Source: Dysosmobacter acutus
GTDB taxonomy: Bacteria; Bacillota; Clostridia; Oscillospirales; Oscillospiraceae
Length of the DNA stretch: 64,000 nt
Reading direction: 5' to 3'
NCBI RefSeq assembly: GCF_018919205.1
Contig: NZ_JAHLQN010000001.1
Location: forward strand, 868,001 to 932,000
Part shown: piece by piece, positions 32,384 through 40,878 of the stretch
Position numbering within the stretch: the stretch's first letter is position 1
Layout: each line of letters begins with the position of its first letter
The notes under the pieces: generated by a model
What the model saw: only the letters and a program-made list of their open reading frames with translations
Told to the model about the DNA's origin: nothing
The model's database searches: none
Program-made: the position numbers and the translations under genes

Positions 32384-33480
32384 ATCCGCCCTCCCCGGCC
32401 GCCGGCCACCTGGCGCAGCCGCTCATAACTGTATTCAAAAAATCCCCTGTAGGCCGCACAGTATATGTTTTTTCCGCCCGGACCCGGCCGGCGGTCCCGG
32501 CGGCAGCCGTTCCGGCAGAGGTAGGCCCAGGGGCAGCTTCTGCACTCCTCCGGCGGACGCAGGGAGTCCTCAATAAAGCGCAGCTCCCGCCGGCGCCGGT
32601 CGATCTCCTCAAGGGAGCAGTCCCGGATGTTGCCCAGGCAGTAGCCGTCCAGAGCATAGAAATCACAGGGAAACACGCTGCCGTCCGCCTCGATCAGGTA
32701 CTGGATGTTGCAGTGGCCGCACATGGAGCACAGCTCCGGCGCCTGCCCCTGGAGCATATAGACCAGGTTGTCGAAAAAGCGGATGGACACATAGTTTCCT
32801 CCCAGCAGTTCCCGGTACCAGATGTCGAAGAGGGTTTTCAAAAATGACTCCAGCTGCGCCGGTGTGGGGACATAGTCTCCCGCCCCATCCTCCAGGGGGC
32901 CCATGCAGGGGATGTATTGCTGATGCCGGAAACCGTTTTCCTGGAAAAAGCGAAAGATGCTGGGAATGTGCCGGGCCAGCTGGGGAGTGACCACGGTCAG
33001 AATATTAAAGGGCACCTGATTCTGCTCCAGCAGCCGGGCGGCGGCAAAGGCGTGCTTAAAAGACCCCTTTCCCTGCCGGTCCACCCGGTAGAGGTCGTGG
33101 CTGGCCTTGTTTCCATCCAGGGAGAGCCCCACCAAAAAGTGATTTTGGCGCAGGAATCGGGCCCACTGCTGATCCAACAGCAATCCGTTGGTCTGGATGG
33201 CGTGGCGCACCTTCCCGCGGCGAAAGCCCCGCTCCCGTTCCATAAAGTCCCGGTAAAAATCCAGTCCGGCCAGCGTGGGCTCGCCGCCCTGGAAAGCAAA
33301 GGCAAAGCCGTCCGCCTCCTGCTCAAGGAAACGCTGTAAAATGGCCTGCACCGTCTCCGGAGACATCCGCCCATAGTCCGCCACGGAGCGGCTGCGGCTT
33401 TCGTCCGCGTAGAAGCAATACCGGCAGCAGAGATTGCAGGCCGACGAGGCGGGCTTGATCATCACGTTGTACTGTTTCAT
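32380..33480 (-). CDS. Anaerobic sulfatase maturase (radical SAM/SPASM)
   Basis: 366 aa. Radical SAM enzyme that turns the active-site Cys of sulfatases into formylglycine without oxygen. The CxxxCxxC motif is in SACNLCCRYCFYADES near residue 16. Further on are FAFQGGEPTLAGLDFY, VGLSLDGNKASHDLYR and two auxiliary-cluster regions: CSMCGHCNIQYLIEADGSVFPCDFYAL, then CRSCPWAYLCRNGCRRDR with a final Cys in YCAAYRGFFEY. ATG 33480 is directly after GGAGGGAACC. A Cys-type sulfatase for it to mature is encoded at 39309. Confidence 0.93.
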   Translation of the reverse strand: MKQYNVMIKPASSACNLCCRYCFYADESRSRSVADYGRMSPETVQAILQRFLEQEADGFAFAFQGGEPTLAGLDFYRDFMERERGFRRGKVRHAIQTNGLLLDQQWARFLRQNHFLVGLSLDGNKASHDLYRVDRQGKGSFKHAFAAARLLEQNQVPFNILTVVTPQLARHIPSIFRFFQENGFRHQQYIPCMGPLEDGAGDYVPTPAQLESFLKTLFDIWYRELLGGNYVSIRFFDNLVYMLQGQAPELCSMCGHCNIQYLIEADGSVFPCDFYALDGYCLGNIRDCSLEEIDRRRRELRFIEDSLRPPEECRSCPWAYLCRNGCRRDRRPGPGGKNIYCAAYRGFFEYSYERLRQVAGGRGGRI

Positions 33481-33590
33481 GGTTCCCTCCCCAAAAGTCT
33501 CCGGTCGTATAGTGAGATGATTATACTCCAAGGGACAAAAATTGCAAACGACATTTGACCGATTTTGGGGAGGCTGCGCAAAATATGCGA

Positions 33591-33619
33591 TTGTATGGCA
33601 GGCCGGGCTGTGCTATACT
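33591..33619 (+). promoter_or_regulatory. Promoter of the Crp-like regulator gene
   Basis: -35 TTGTAT (33591-33596), a 17-nt spacer and -10 TATACT (33614-33619). About 40 nt upstream, CGACATTTGACC (33549-33560) resembles TGACATTTGTCG upstream of the ABC importer, a possible shared operator. Confidence 0.6.
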
Positions 33620-33671
33620 TGCTTTGAATAGAGGTAAATCCGACCACTCCCAGATAAAAGGGGGATTCTCA

Positions 33672-34394
33672 GTGGAAATTCGGGAGTATATGGACCGGGA
33701 CCCATCCATTGCCGCCATATTGCACGAGCTGCCGGAAGAGCTGCTGAGCACCATCCGCATCCGCCGCTACCAGCCCGGGGATGTGGTGATTCAGCGATGC
33801 GAGGACCCGGAGTCAACTGCAACCTATATTATCTTAGAGGGCGTCTGCTGTTCCACCTGCAATTTTAAAAACGGGGAGCAGGTCTGGTTCCGCAAGGCCA
33901 CCGTCCATGATGTCTTTGGCCTGTACGGCAATTTTAAGAGCCGGCATACATACTGCGACTTCAGCGCCACCATTTTTGCCAAAACACCATCCGTGCTGGC
34001 CATGATTCCCCAAAGCACCGTCCGACTCTGCTTTTCCCGCTATGTGGACTTCACCAACGAACTGACTGGCCGGACGCTGGCCCGCCTCAACGACGGCCTC
34101 TGGCGGCTCTCGGAGTGCAACAACTACCCGCCCTATGCCGGGGTGATCACCTATCTCATCTACGCCTATGAGTTTTACCGGCGCTGCTATCCCCTGGACT
34201 ATGACGGCGCGGTGAAGATTCCGGAAAAGCGCACGGAGATCGCAAACTTCATGTGCATCAACGTCCGGACCCTCCAGCGGATCCTCCCTCAGCTGAAGGC
34301 GGAGGACCTGATCCTGATTCAATCCGGCTCCATCTACATCGATCCGCCCCGATACGAGGCACTGAAGGAACGACAGGAGCAGTGCTTTTATTGA
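33672..34394 (+). CDS. Crp/Fnr family transcriptional regulator
   Basis: 240 aa. Residues 20-140 are a cyclic-nucleotide-binding-type beta barrel (RYQPGDVVIQRCEDPESTATYIILEGVC). Residues 150-235 are a winged helix whose recognition region is IPEKRTEIANFMCINVRTLQRILPQLKAEDLI. The start is a GTG at 33672, 7 nt after a GGGGG ribosome-binding sequence. It diverges from the maturase-CHR operon and precedes the importer-sulfatase operon, so it probably controls both. The Arg and Glu that bind cAMP are not evident, so the effector is likely different. Confidence 0.85.
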   Translation: MEIREYMDRDPSIAAILHELPEELLSTIRIRRYQPGDVVIQRCEDPESTATYIILEGVCCSTCNFKNGEQVWFRKATVHDVFGLYGNFKSRHTYCDFSATIFAKTPSVLAMIPQSTVRLCFSRYVDFTNELTGRTLARLNDGLWRLSECNNYPPYAGVITYLIYAYEFYRRCYPLDYDGAVKIPEKRTEIANFMCINVRTLQRILPQLKAEDLILIQSGSIYIDPPRYEALKERQEQCFY

Positions 34395-34408
34395 GCAAAA
34401 ACCGCAGC

Positions 34409-34452
34409 ACACCATGGGACTCTGCTTGTGCAGGGCCCCATGGTGTTTTTTA
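34409..34452 (+). terminator. Terminator after the Crp-like gene
   Basis: ACACCATGGG pairs with CCCATGGTGT across a loop of about 18 nt, followed by TTTTTTAA. Confidence 0.88.
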
Positions 34453-34493
34453 ATGGCGGATATCTGGGAAAATAATCACTGAGCCGGGGCGAA

Positions 34494-34591
34494 AAATGAC
34501 ATTTGTCGCGGTATCCTCCCAATTCACATGATAAAATACCGCTGTTAAGACCGTGTAAACGGCAGTATCCGCCGGCAGAGAACACTCTGCC
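34494..34591 (+). promoter_or_regulatory. Upstream region of the BMP importer: candidate operator and leader hairpin
   Basis: TGACATTTGTCG (34497-34508) is a short near-palindrome shared in part with the region upstream of the Crp-like gene. Further down, GGCAGAG and CTCTGCC (34574-34591, 4-nt loop) form a leader hairpin 27 nt before the start codon. No confident -35/-10 pair was identified. Confidence 0.45.
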
Positions 34592-34617
34592 AAAATTCTA
34601 TTCAGGAGGAAACTGAT

Positions 34618-35712
34618 ATGAAAAGAATGCTCGCATTTGTCCTTGCCGCCGTCCTGGCCCTTGGGATGCTCACAGGCTGCGGCAGCACCACGGACCTGGA
34701 GGCAGGCTCCAAGTCTTCCGCCGGCTCTTCCAGCGAGGGCGGCGAGGCCGCCTTGAAGGTGGGCGTCGTCTTCACCACCGGCGGCCTGGGCGACAACAAC
34801 TTCAACGACATGGTCTATGCCGGCCTGAACGCCGCCAAGGAAGACATGGGCATCACCTTTGATTACGCGGAGCCCTCTTCCGGCGACGAGTACACCACCA
34901 TGACCTATGACTTTGCCCAGGACGGCTCCTACGACCTGATTATCGTCCTCTCCTCCGACGGCGCCACTGCCGTGGAGCAGGTTGCCCCGGAATACCCCGA
35001 TCAGCTCTTTACCATTGTCGACCAGGAAGTTGTGGGCGACAACATCTGCTCCATTGTGAAAAATGGTGCCGAACAGACCTTCCTGACCGGCGTGATCGCG
35101 GGTCTTCTGACCCAGGACAGCAGCTATGAGTATGCCAACGCCGACAAGAAGGTGGGCGCGGTGCTGGGCATGGACGTGGCGACCGTGGTGGCCATGGCCG
35201 CCGGGTTTGCCTGCGGCGCCAAGTTCTACGATCCCTCCGTGGAGGTTCTGGTCTCCACCGTGGGCGATTTCTCCGACGTCAACACGGCAAAGGAGATGTC
35301 TCTTTCCATGTATGAGCAGGGCGTGGACGTCATCATGAACCTGGATGGCAGCGGCACCGGCATTTGGGCCGCTTTGGAGGAAAAGCAGTTCTACGGCGTC
35401 GGCTGCGGCTCCAACCAGAACACTCTCTCCCCCTACATCGTTGCAACCGCCGGCTTTGTCCTCAGCCAGATCATCTATGACCAGTGCAAGGACATGATCG
35501 ACGGGACCTGGGTCAGCGGCACCGTCAACCCCACCATCCGCGACGGAGCCTTCGACTATCTCACCGACGACGCCTCCGTCCAGCTCTCCGATGAGATCAT
35601 CAAGAAGGTGGAGGCCGCCCGCGACTGGTACGAGACCAACAGCGATGTGGTGCTGGCCACCACCATGGACACGGTGGACGCTTGGGTTGCGGAGAACGGG
35701 CAGGCTGCCTGA
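34618..35712 (+). CDS. BMP family ABC transporter substrate-binding lipoprotein
   Basis: 364 aa. Lipobox LTGCGS with Cys near 21, then a BMP/PnrA domain: VGVVFTTGGLGDNNFNDMVYAGLNAA, LIIVLSSDGATAVEQVAPEYPDQLF, EVLVSTVGDFSDVNTAKEMSLSMYEQGVDVIMNLDGSGTGIW, GCGSNQNTLSPYIVATAGFVL. This family binds purine nucleosides and related ligands outside the cell. AGGAGG precedes ATG 34618. In this operon the ligand may be a sulfated nucleoside-like or glycoside-like compound, an inference from the sulfatase at the operon end. Confidence 0.9.
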   Translation: MKRMLAFVLAAVLALGMLTGCGSTTDLEAGSKSSAGSSSEGGEAALKVGVVFTTGGLGDNNFNDMVYAGLNAAKEDMGITFDYAEPSSGDEYTTMTYDFAQDGSYDLIIVLSSDGATAVEQVAPEYPDQLFTIVDQEVVGDNICSIVKNGAEQTFLTGVIAGLLTQDSSYEYANADKKVGAVLGMDVATVVAMAAGFACGAKFYDPSVEVLVSTVGDFSDVNTAKEMSLSMYEQGVDVIMNLDGSGTGIWAALEEKQFYGVGCGSNQNTLSPYIVATAGFVLSQIIYDQCKDMIDGTWVSGTVNPTIRDGAFDYLTDDASVQLSDEIIKKVEAARDWYETNSDVVLATTMDTVDAWVAENGQAA

Positions 35713-35717
35713 TTTTT

Positions 35718-35847
35718 CCGCCTGAAATTTCATGAGAGGCGGTGCTTTGCATGAATGCTGTTGAAATGCGCGGCATTTCAAAGGCCTTTGGCACCGTCCA
35801 GGCACTGCAAAACGTGGATTTCACCCTCAGGCAGGGTGAAATCCACG
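35718..35847 (+). promoter_or_regulatory. Cluster of three hairpins around the start of the ABC ATPase gene
   Basis: First, CCGCCT with AGGCGG (35718-35742) partly covers the ribosome-binding site. Second, TTGAAATGC and GCATTTCAA (35761-35781) form 9 perfect bp with a 3-nt loop inside codons 4-10. Third, CGTGGATTTCACCCT and AGGGTGAAATCCACG (35813-35847) form 15 perfect bp with a 5-nt loop inside codons 21-33. Perfect repeats of this length in coding sequence are unlikely by chance and may lower expression of ATPase and permeases relative to the binding protein. Confidence 0.7.
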
Positions 35848-37271
35848 CTGTGCTTGGGGAAAACGGAGCCGGCAAAACCACATTGATGAAAATACTGTAC
35901 GGAATGCACCGGCCCACGGCGGGACAGGTCTTTATCCGGGGGGAGCGGGCGGACATCCGGGACTCCCAGGACGCCATCCGCCTGGGAATCGGAATGGTGC
36001 ACCAGCACTTTATGCTGATTCCAGTGCTCAGCGCCGCGGAAAACGTGGTGGCTGGCAGCGAGCCCCACAAGGGCGTGTTCTTTGACTTCAACCGGGCTGT
36101 GGAGGAAGTGGAGCAGCTGGCCAAAGAGAGCGGCTTTCTCATTGATCCCCGCGCCAGGGTGGAGACGCTGTCCGTGGGCGCCATGCAGCGGGTGGAAATC
36201 CTCAAGGCCCTGTATAAGGGCGCGGATATCCTGATCCTGGACGAGCCCACCGCGGTGCTGACACCCATTGAGGTCCAGGAGCTGTTCGTTGCGCTGCGGC
36301 GGCTGAAGGCCGAGGGAAAGAGCATTGTTATCATCACCCACAAGCTCTACGAGGTGATGGAGATCGCCGACCGCTGCACCGTGCTGCAGGACGGCAGGCT
36401 CATCGGCAGCGTGGATAAGGAGAAAACCAGCATGCAGCAGTTGGCTGGCATGATGGTGGGCCGGGAGGTCAACTTTGACAGGCGCTGCCCCTCTCCCCGC
36501 ATCGGCGGGGCGCTTTGCGAAATCAAAAACCTGAGCTACCGTCGAAACGGCCTCCCGGTGCTTCAAAACATCAGCCTGACCATTCACAAAGGCGAGATTT
36601 TGGGCATTGCCGGTATCGAGGGCAACGGCCAGACGGAACTCATTGAATCGCTGACCGGGCTTTTGAAGCCGGACTCCATGGAGCTGACTCTCAACGGGGA
36701 AGCGGTCACCGGCGACGCGGCGGACTTCATCCGCAAAGGGATTGGACATGTGCCGGAGGACCGGATGGTCCGGGGGCTGTCCCTGCCCCGCTCCATTGCG
36801 GAGAACTCCATCTTAGGCTATGAGGACGGATTTTCCCGCCGTGGCGTCATGGACTGGAAGACCGTCCAGAAAAACGCGGAGACCCTGGTCCGGAGCTTCC
36901 AGATCAAGGCCCCCTCGGCCAAAACGCCCTGCGGCGCCCTCTCCGGCGGCAACCAGCAGAAGGTGGTTATCGCCCGGGTTTTCTCCCGGTCCCCGGAGGT
37001 GGTGATCTGTGCCCAGCCCACCCGAGGCGTGGATGTGTCCGCTTCGGAGTACATCCACGACGTCATGCTCCGCTACCGGGATCAGGGGAAAGGCATCCTG
37101 CTGATTTCCGCGGACCTGGACGAGGTCAAAAAGCTCAGCGATACCATTGCCGTCCTCTACAGAGGCGAGATCATGGCGGTGGACAAAGCGGAGCGCTTTG
37201 ATGACGACCGGCTGGGCCTTTTGATGACCGGCGCGGCCGCATCCGAGGGGAAAGGGGGGACCCGGGCATGA
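35751..37271 (+). CDS. ABC transporter ATP-binding protein with two ABC domains (nucleoside type)
   Basis: 506 aa. The first ABC domain has Walker A GENGAGKTTLMK and Walker B ILILDEPTAVLTP. The second has a degenerate Walker A (GIEGNGQTELIESL) but a good signature LSGGNQQKVVIARVF. This asymmetric double ATPase is typical of BMP-dependent nucleoside importers and ribose-type importers. ATG 35751 is 11 nt after GAGAGG. It overlaps the first permease gene by ATGA. Confidence 0.93.
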   Translation: MNAVEMRGISKAFGTVQALQNVDFTLRQGEIHAVLGENGAGKTTLMKILYGMHRPTAGQVFIRGERADIRDSQDAIRLGIGMVHQHFMLIPVLSAAENVVAGSEPHKGVFFDFNRAVEEVEQLAKESGFLIDPRARVETLSVGAMQRVEILKALYKGADILILDEPTAVLTPIEVQELFVALRRLKAEGKSIVIITHKLYEVMEIADRCTVLQDGRLIGSVDKEKTSMQQLAGMMVGREVNFDRRCPSPRIGGALCEIKNLSYRRNGLPVLQNISLTIHKGEILGIAGIEGNGQTELIESLTGLLKPDSMELTLNGEAVTGDAADFIRKGIGHVPEDRMVRGLSLPRSIAENSILGYEDGFSRRGVMDWKTVQKNAETLVRSFQIKAPSAKTPCGALSGGNQQKVVIARVFSRSPEVVICAQPTRGVDVSASEYIHDVMLRYRDQGKGILLISADLDEVKKLSDTIAVLYRGEIMAVDKAERFDDDRLGLLMTGAAASEGKGGTRA

Positions 37272-38350
37272 ATCTGACTGGAAAACGAAAATCCGCCTAT
37301 CTTGCTCTGCGCATGGCCATCGCGCTGCTGCTTGCGCTGATCTGCGGCGGCTTTGTCTTTTACGCCGCAGGGTTCAATCCGCTCCAGGCGTACAAACTGA
37401 TCTTCCTTGGCGCCTTTGGCTCCGGCGACGCGCTGCTGACCACGCTCCACTACGCCACGCCTCTGCTCTTTACCGGATTGGCCTTTGCCTTTGCCCAGCA
37501 CGGCGGCGTGCTGAACCTGGGCACGGAGGGACAGCTCTATGTGGGCGCCATGGTGGCTGCGCTGATCGGCGGATACCTTCCGCCGCTGCCCAGGGCGCTG
37601 TTTGTGCCGCTGATCCTCCTGCTCAGCTGTGTATCCGCCGGCCTATACGCCGCCTTGGCCGGTTTTTTGAAGGTGAAATTCGGCGCCAACGTGGTCATTG
37701 TGACGCTGATGCTCAACTATGTGTCCCAGCTGTTCTGTGGATACCTGGCCAATTATCCTCTGGTGGACGAGCAGGGAAACCCACGCACCGCAAAGCTCCC
37801 GATTCAGGCGCAGATCGGCAAGCTGGTGCAGGGACACTACCTCTCCTCCGCCATTGTGATCGGCGTGGTGCTGGTCATCGTCATCTGGCTGCTGCTCAAC
37901 TACACCAAGCTTGGATACCGGCTTCACTTTGTGGGTTCCAATCAGCTTGCGGCCCAGACCGCCGGGATCAACCCCGACCGGATGCTGGTGCTCACCATGC
38001 TCATCAGCGGCGCGCTGGCCGGCCTTTGCGGCGCGACCCAGGTCATGGGCGTGCAGTATCGCTACACAGACGGGTTCTCTGCGGGATACGGGTTTGAGGG
38101 CATCGCCGTGGCGGCTCTGGCCGGCAACAACCCCCTGATGGTTCTGGTCTCCGCCGTGCTCTGGGGCGGACTCAAGTCCGGCGCCAGCGCGGTGAACCGG
38201 ATTGCCGCCATCCCCATGGACGTTATCTCCATCATTCAGGCGCTGATCGTCATCTTTATGGTGGCGCCCAAGCTGATGGACGCCCTGTGCGGGCCGCTGC
38301 AAAAACTTCTGGCGGAAAAGCATCGTGCGGATGCCAGGGAGGCCCGGTGA
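37268..38350 (+). CDS. ABC transporter permease 1 (nucleoside type)
   Basis: 360 aa with about ten membrane helices, BPD_transp_2 family: LLFTGLAFAFAQHGGVLNLGTEGQLYVGAMVAAL and TAGINPDRMLVLTMLISGALAGLCGATQVMG, then FEGIAVAALAGNNPLMVLVSAVLWG. It forms the membrane channel with the second permease. It starts within the ATPase stop codon (ATGA overlap). Confidence 0.92.
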   Translation: MNLTGKRKSAYLALRMAIALLLALICGGFVFYAAGFNPLQAYKLIFLGAFGSGDALLTTLHYATPLLFTGLAFAFAQHGGVLNLGTEGQLYVGAMVAALIGGYLPPLPRALFVPLILLLSCVSAGLYAALAGFLKVKFGANVVIVTLMLNYVSQLFCGYLANYPLVDEQGNPRTAKLPIQAQIGKLVQGHYLSSAIVIGVVLVIVIWLLLNYTKLGYRLHFVGSNQLAAQTAGINPDRMLVLTMLISGALAGLCGATQVMGVQYRYTDGFSAGYGFEGIAVAALAGNNPLMVLVSAVLWGGLKSGASAVNRIAAIPMDVISIIQALIVIFMVAPKLMDALCGPLQKLLAEKHRADAREAR

Positions 38351-38402
38351 TGCGGAGTTTACGAAATCTTACAACTCTTGGGAAAAAGGAGGAACCCTCA
38401 AT

Positions 38403-39281
38403 ATGGAATTAGCGGGTCTTCTTCTGGCCTCTGCCCTTCGCTCCTCCATCCCGGTGGCGCTCTCCGCCATCGGAGGCACCTTCTCCGCGCGCAGCGGAAC
38501 CATGCCCATGGGCATGGAGGGCTTTATTCTGATGGGGGCATTCGGCGCTACCTGCGGCTCCTACTATTCGGGCAGCGCTCTGGTGGGCCTGATCTGCGGC
38601 GTGCTGATCGCCTGGCTGTATGCCATGATCCACGGCGTTTTGTGCGTCCAGTACCACATGAACCAGGTCATCTGCGGCATCGGGCTCAACATGTTTGCCG
38701 CCGGCTTTACGGCATCCCTGACGCAGATCATCTGGGGTTCCCGGGCCTATTCCGATTCGGTGAGCGCACTGCCCCATGTCAGGCTGCCTATCCTGGGGAC
38801 CACCTCTTTGCTGCTGCCGGCGACCATGCTCATCGGCATCGTGGGCTGGGTGTTTCTCTTCCGCACCACCTGGGGACTCAGGCTGCGGATCGTGGGAGAA
38901 AAGCCTCTGGCCGCCCGGTCCATCGGCATCTCCATCAAGAAATACCGGTTTTTGGGCGAGTCCATCACCGGGATTCTCTGCGGCCTGGCCGGATGCTACC
39001 TGGCCATTGACCACGTGAACCGCTTCACATTTGGCATGAGCGCCGGACGCGGCTACATCGCGGTGGCTGTGAACATCTTAGGAAAGTACAACCCCGTCGG
39101 GTCCATGTTGGGAAGCCTGATCTTTGGCTTCTCCGCCTCTTTGAAAAACGTCTTCACCGACGGAACCATCCCCTCTCAGCTGCTGGAGATGTGTCCCTAT
39201 CTGGTGACCATCCTGGTGGTCACATTTGCCGTGCGCCACGTTCGGGCGCCTGCCGGCATCGCGGACAGCGGAGAGGAATAA
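38403..39281 (+). CDS. ABC transporter permease 2 (nucleoside type)
   Basis: 292 aa, BPD_transp_2 family: SIPVALSAIGGTFSARSGTMPMGMEGFILMGAFGAT (the equivalent of the usual G-x-x-N-x-G-x-E-G motif), RSIGISIKKYRFLGESITGILCGLAGCYLA and AGRGYIAVAVNILGKYNPVGSMLGSLIFG. ATG 38403 follows AAGGAGG at 10 nt. It completes a four-gene importer. Confidence 0.92.
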   Translation: MELAGLLLASALRSSIPVALSAIGGTFSARSGTMPMGMEGFILMGAFGATCGSYYSGSALVGLICGVLIAWLYAMIHGVLCVQYHMNQVICGIGLNMFAAGFTASLTQIIWGSRAYSDSVSALPHVRLPILGTTSLLLPATMLIGIVGWVFLFRTTWGLRLRIVGEKPLAARSIGISIKKYRFLGESITGILCGLAGCYLAIDHVNRFTFGMSAGRGYIAVAVNILGKYNPVGSMLGSLIFGFSASLKNVFTDGTIPSQLLEMCPYLVTILVVTFAVRHVRAPAGIADSGEE

Positions 39282-39308
39282 TTCCCGTAGAAATAGTGAG
39301 GAAATGAA

Positions 39309-40820
39309 ATGAAAGCGATCATGATCATGTTCGATTCCCTGAACCGCGGCATGCTGCCGCCTTACGGCGGAACCGATATCATCGCTCCCAACTTTGAGCG
39401 TCTTGCAAAACATGCGGCCACTTTCGACAACTTTTATGCCGGAAGCCTGCCCTGCATGCCTGCCCGGCGGGAAATCCACACCGGCCGTTACAACTTCCTG
39501 CACCGGGGCTGGGGCCCAATCGAGCTCTACGACGACTCCATGCCGGAGCTGCTGAAAAAGAGCGGGGTTTACACCCACCTGGTCTCCGACCACTGGCACT
39601 ACTGGGAGCAGGGCGGAAGCGACTACCAGACCAAATACAACTCCTTTGAGTATGCCCGGGGCAAGGAGGGCGATCCCTGGAAGGCCCGCGTGGAGTGGGA
39701 GACGCCTCCCCATCTCTACGGCCGGACCGACAACTGCGGCCGCCAGGAGTACATCAACCGCCACTATATGCCTCGGGAGGAGGACATCTCCATTGCCCAG
39801 AATTTTAAGCACGGCCTGGAATTTTTAGACGACAACCACAGCGCCGACAACTGGTTCCTCCAGATTGAGGAGTTTGACCCCCACGAGCCCTATTATGTTC
39901 CGGACCGCTTTATGGAGCTCTATGAAAAGGAGTACCACGGCCGCGCCTTCGACTGGCCCCAGTATCATCAGGTGGGCTTTGCCGGGGAGACGGAGGAGGA
40001 GATCCTCCACGGCATCCGCAAGTACTATGCCACCGTCAGCATGTGCGACCACTACCTGGGCCAGGTTCTGGACCGGATGGACCAGTACGGCCTGTGGGAC
40101 GACACCATGCTGATCGTCAATACGGACCACGGCTTTCTGCTCACCGAGCACAACTGGTGGGGCAAGATCTGCGAGCCCCACTACGACGAGCTGGTCCACA
40201 CGCCCTTCTTCCTGTGGGACCCCCGCAGCGGGGCTCGGGGCGTGAGGCGGACAGCGCTGTGCCAGACCATCGACATCGCCCCCACGCTGCTGGAGTATTT
40301 CGGCGTGGAGCGCCCTGGGGACATGCTGGGAATCCCGCTGAAGGAGACGGCGGCCTCGGACAAAAAAATCCGGGACTACGCCCTGTTCGGCATGCACGGG
40401 TTCCATGTCAACGTCACCGACGGCCGGTATGTCTACATGCGTGCCCCGCTGAGGGAGCAGGTGGATCAGCTTTACGACTATCTCCAGACGCCGACCAGCT
40501 ATCCGGGCAGCATCACTCTGGAAAAAATGCGCAAGGCCGAGTTCGTGCCGCCCATGTCCTTTACCAAGGGTACGCCCCTCATTCGCCTGCCAGGCAACGC
40601 CATGGGCATGATCTCCGACGATCCGGAGTCTCTCTACGGTCCCGACGGACTCTACGAAGGAGGAAACCTGCTCTTTGATCTGGAGACAGACCCCAAGCAG
40701 ATGCATCCCTATCATGACGACGCAATCGAGCAGCGTCTGGCCCAGGCCATGGCCGATCTGATGCGTCAAAACGACGCGCCGGCGGAGCAGTATGTCCGCC
40801 TGGGGCTGGAACACAAGTGA
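39309..40820 (+). CDS. Cys-type sulfatase, cytosolic
   Basis: 503 aa. Type I sulfatase with the formylglycine motif CMPAR (Cys49 to Arg53, CxPxR) in LPCMPARREIHTGR, metal ligands in MIMFDSLNRGMLPPYG and the DH pair in VNTDHGFLLTEHNWWGK. Cys at the active site requires the anaerobic maturase encoded at 32380. There is no signal peptide, so the substrate must be imported first, consistent with the ABC importer directly upstream. A close homologue type acts on small sulfated molecules or glycan fragments. The related phosphodiesterase/phosphonate hydrolase branch also uses Cys and cannot be excluded. Confidence 0.9.
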   Translation: MKAIMIMFDSLNRGMLPPYGGTDIIAPNFERLAKHAATFDNFYAGSLPCMPARREIHTGRYNFLHRGWGPIELYDDSMPELLKKSGVYTHLVSDHWHYWEQGGSDYQTKYNSFEYARGKEGDPWKARVEWETPPHLYGRTDNCGRQEYINRHYMPREEDISIAQNFKHGLEFLDDNHSADNWFLQIEEFDPHEPYYVPDRFMELYEKEYHGRAFDWPQYHQVGFAGETEEEILHGIRKYYATVSMCDHYLGQVLDRMDQYGLWDDTMLIVNTDHGFLLTEHNWWGKICEPHYDELVHTPFFLWDPRSGARGVRRTALCQTIDIAPTLLEYFGVERPGDMLGIPLKETAASDKKIRDYALFGMHGFHVNVTDGRYVYMRAPLREQVDQLYDYLQTPTSYPGSITLEKMRKAEFVPPMSFTKGTPLIRLPGNAMGMISDDPESLYGPDGLYEGGNLLFDLETDPKQMHPYHDDAIEQRLAQAMADLMRQNDAPAEQYVRLGLEHK

Positions 40821-40830
40821 TTTTTTCTGA

Positions 40831-40869
40831 AAAAAGGAGCGGAACGGCGCAGCCGTTCCGCTCCTTTTT
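40831..40869 (+). terminator. Bidirectional terminator after the sulfatase gene
   Basis: An 18-bp perfect stem (AAAAAGGAGCGGAACGGC with GCCGTTCCGCTCCTTTTT) with a 3-nt loop, A and T tracts on both sides. It separates the sulfatase from the convergent XRE regulator gene. Confidence 0.95.
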
Positions 40870-40878
40870 ATGTTTGCC

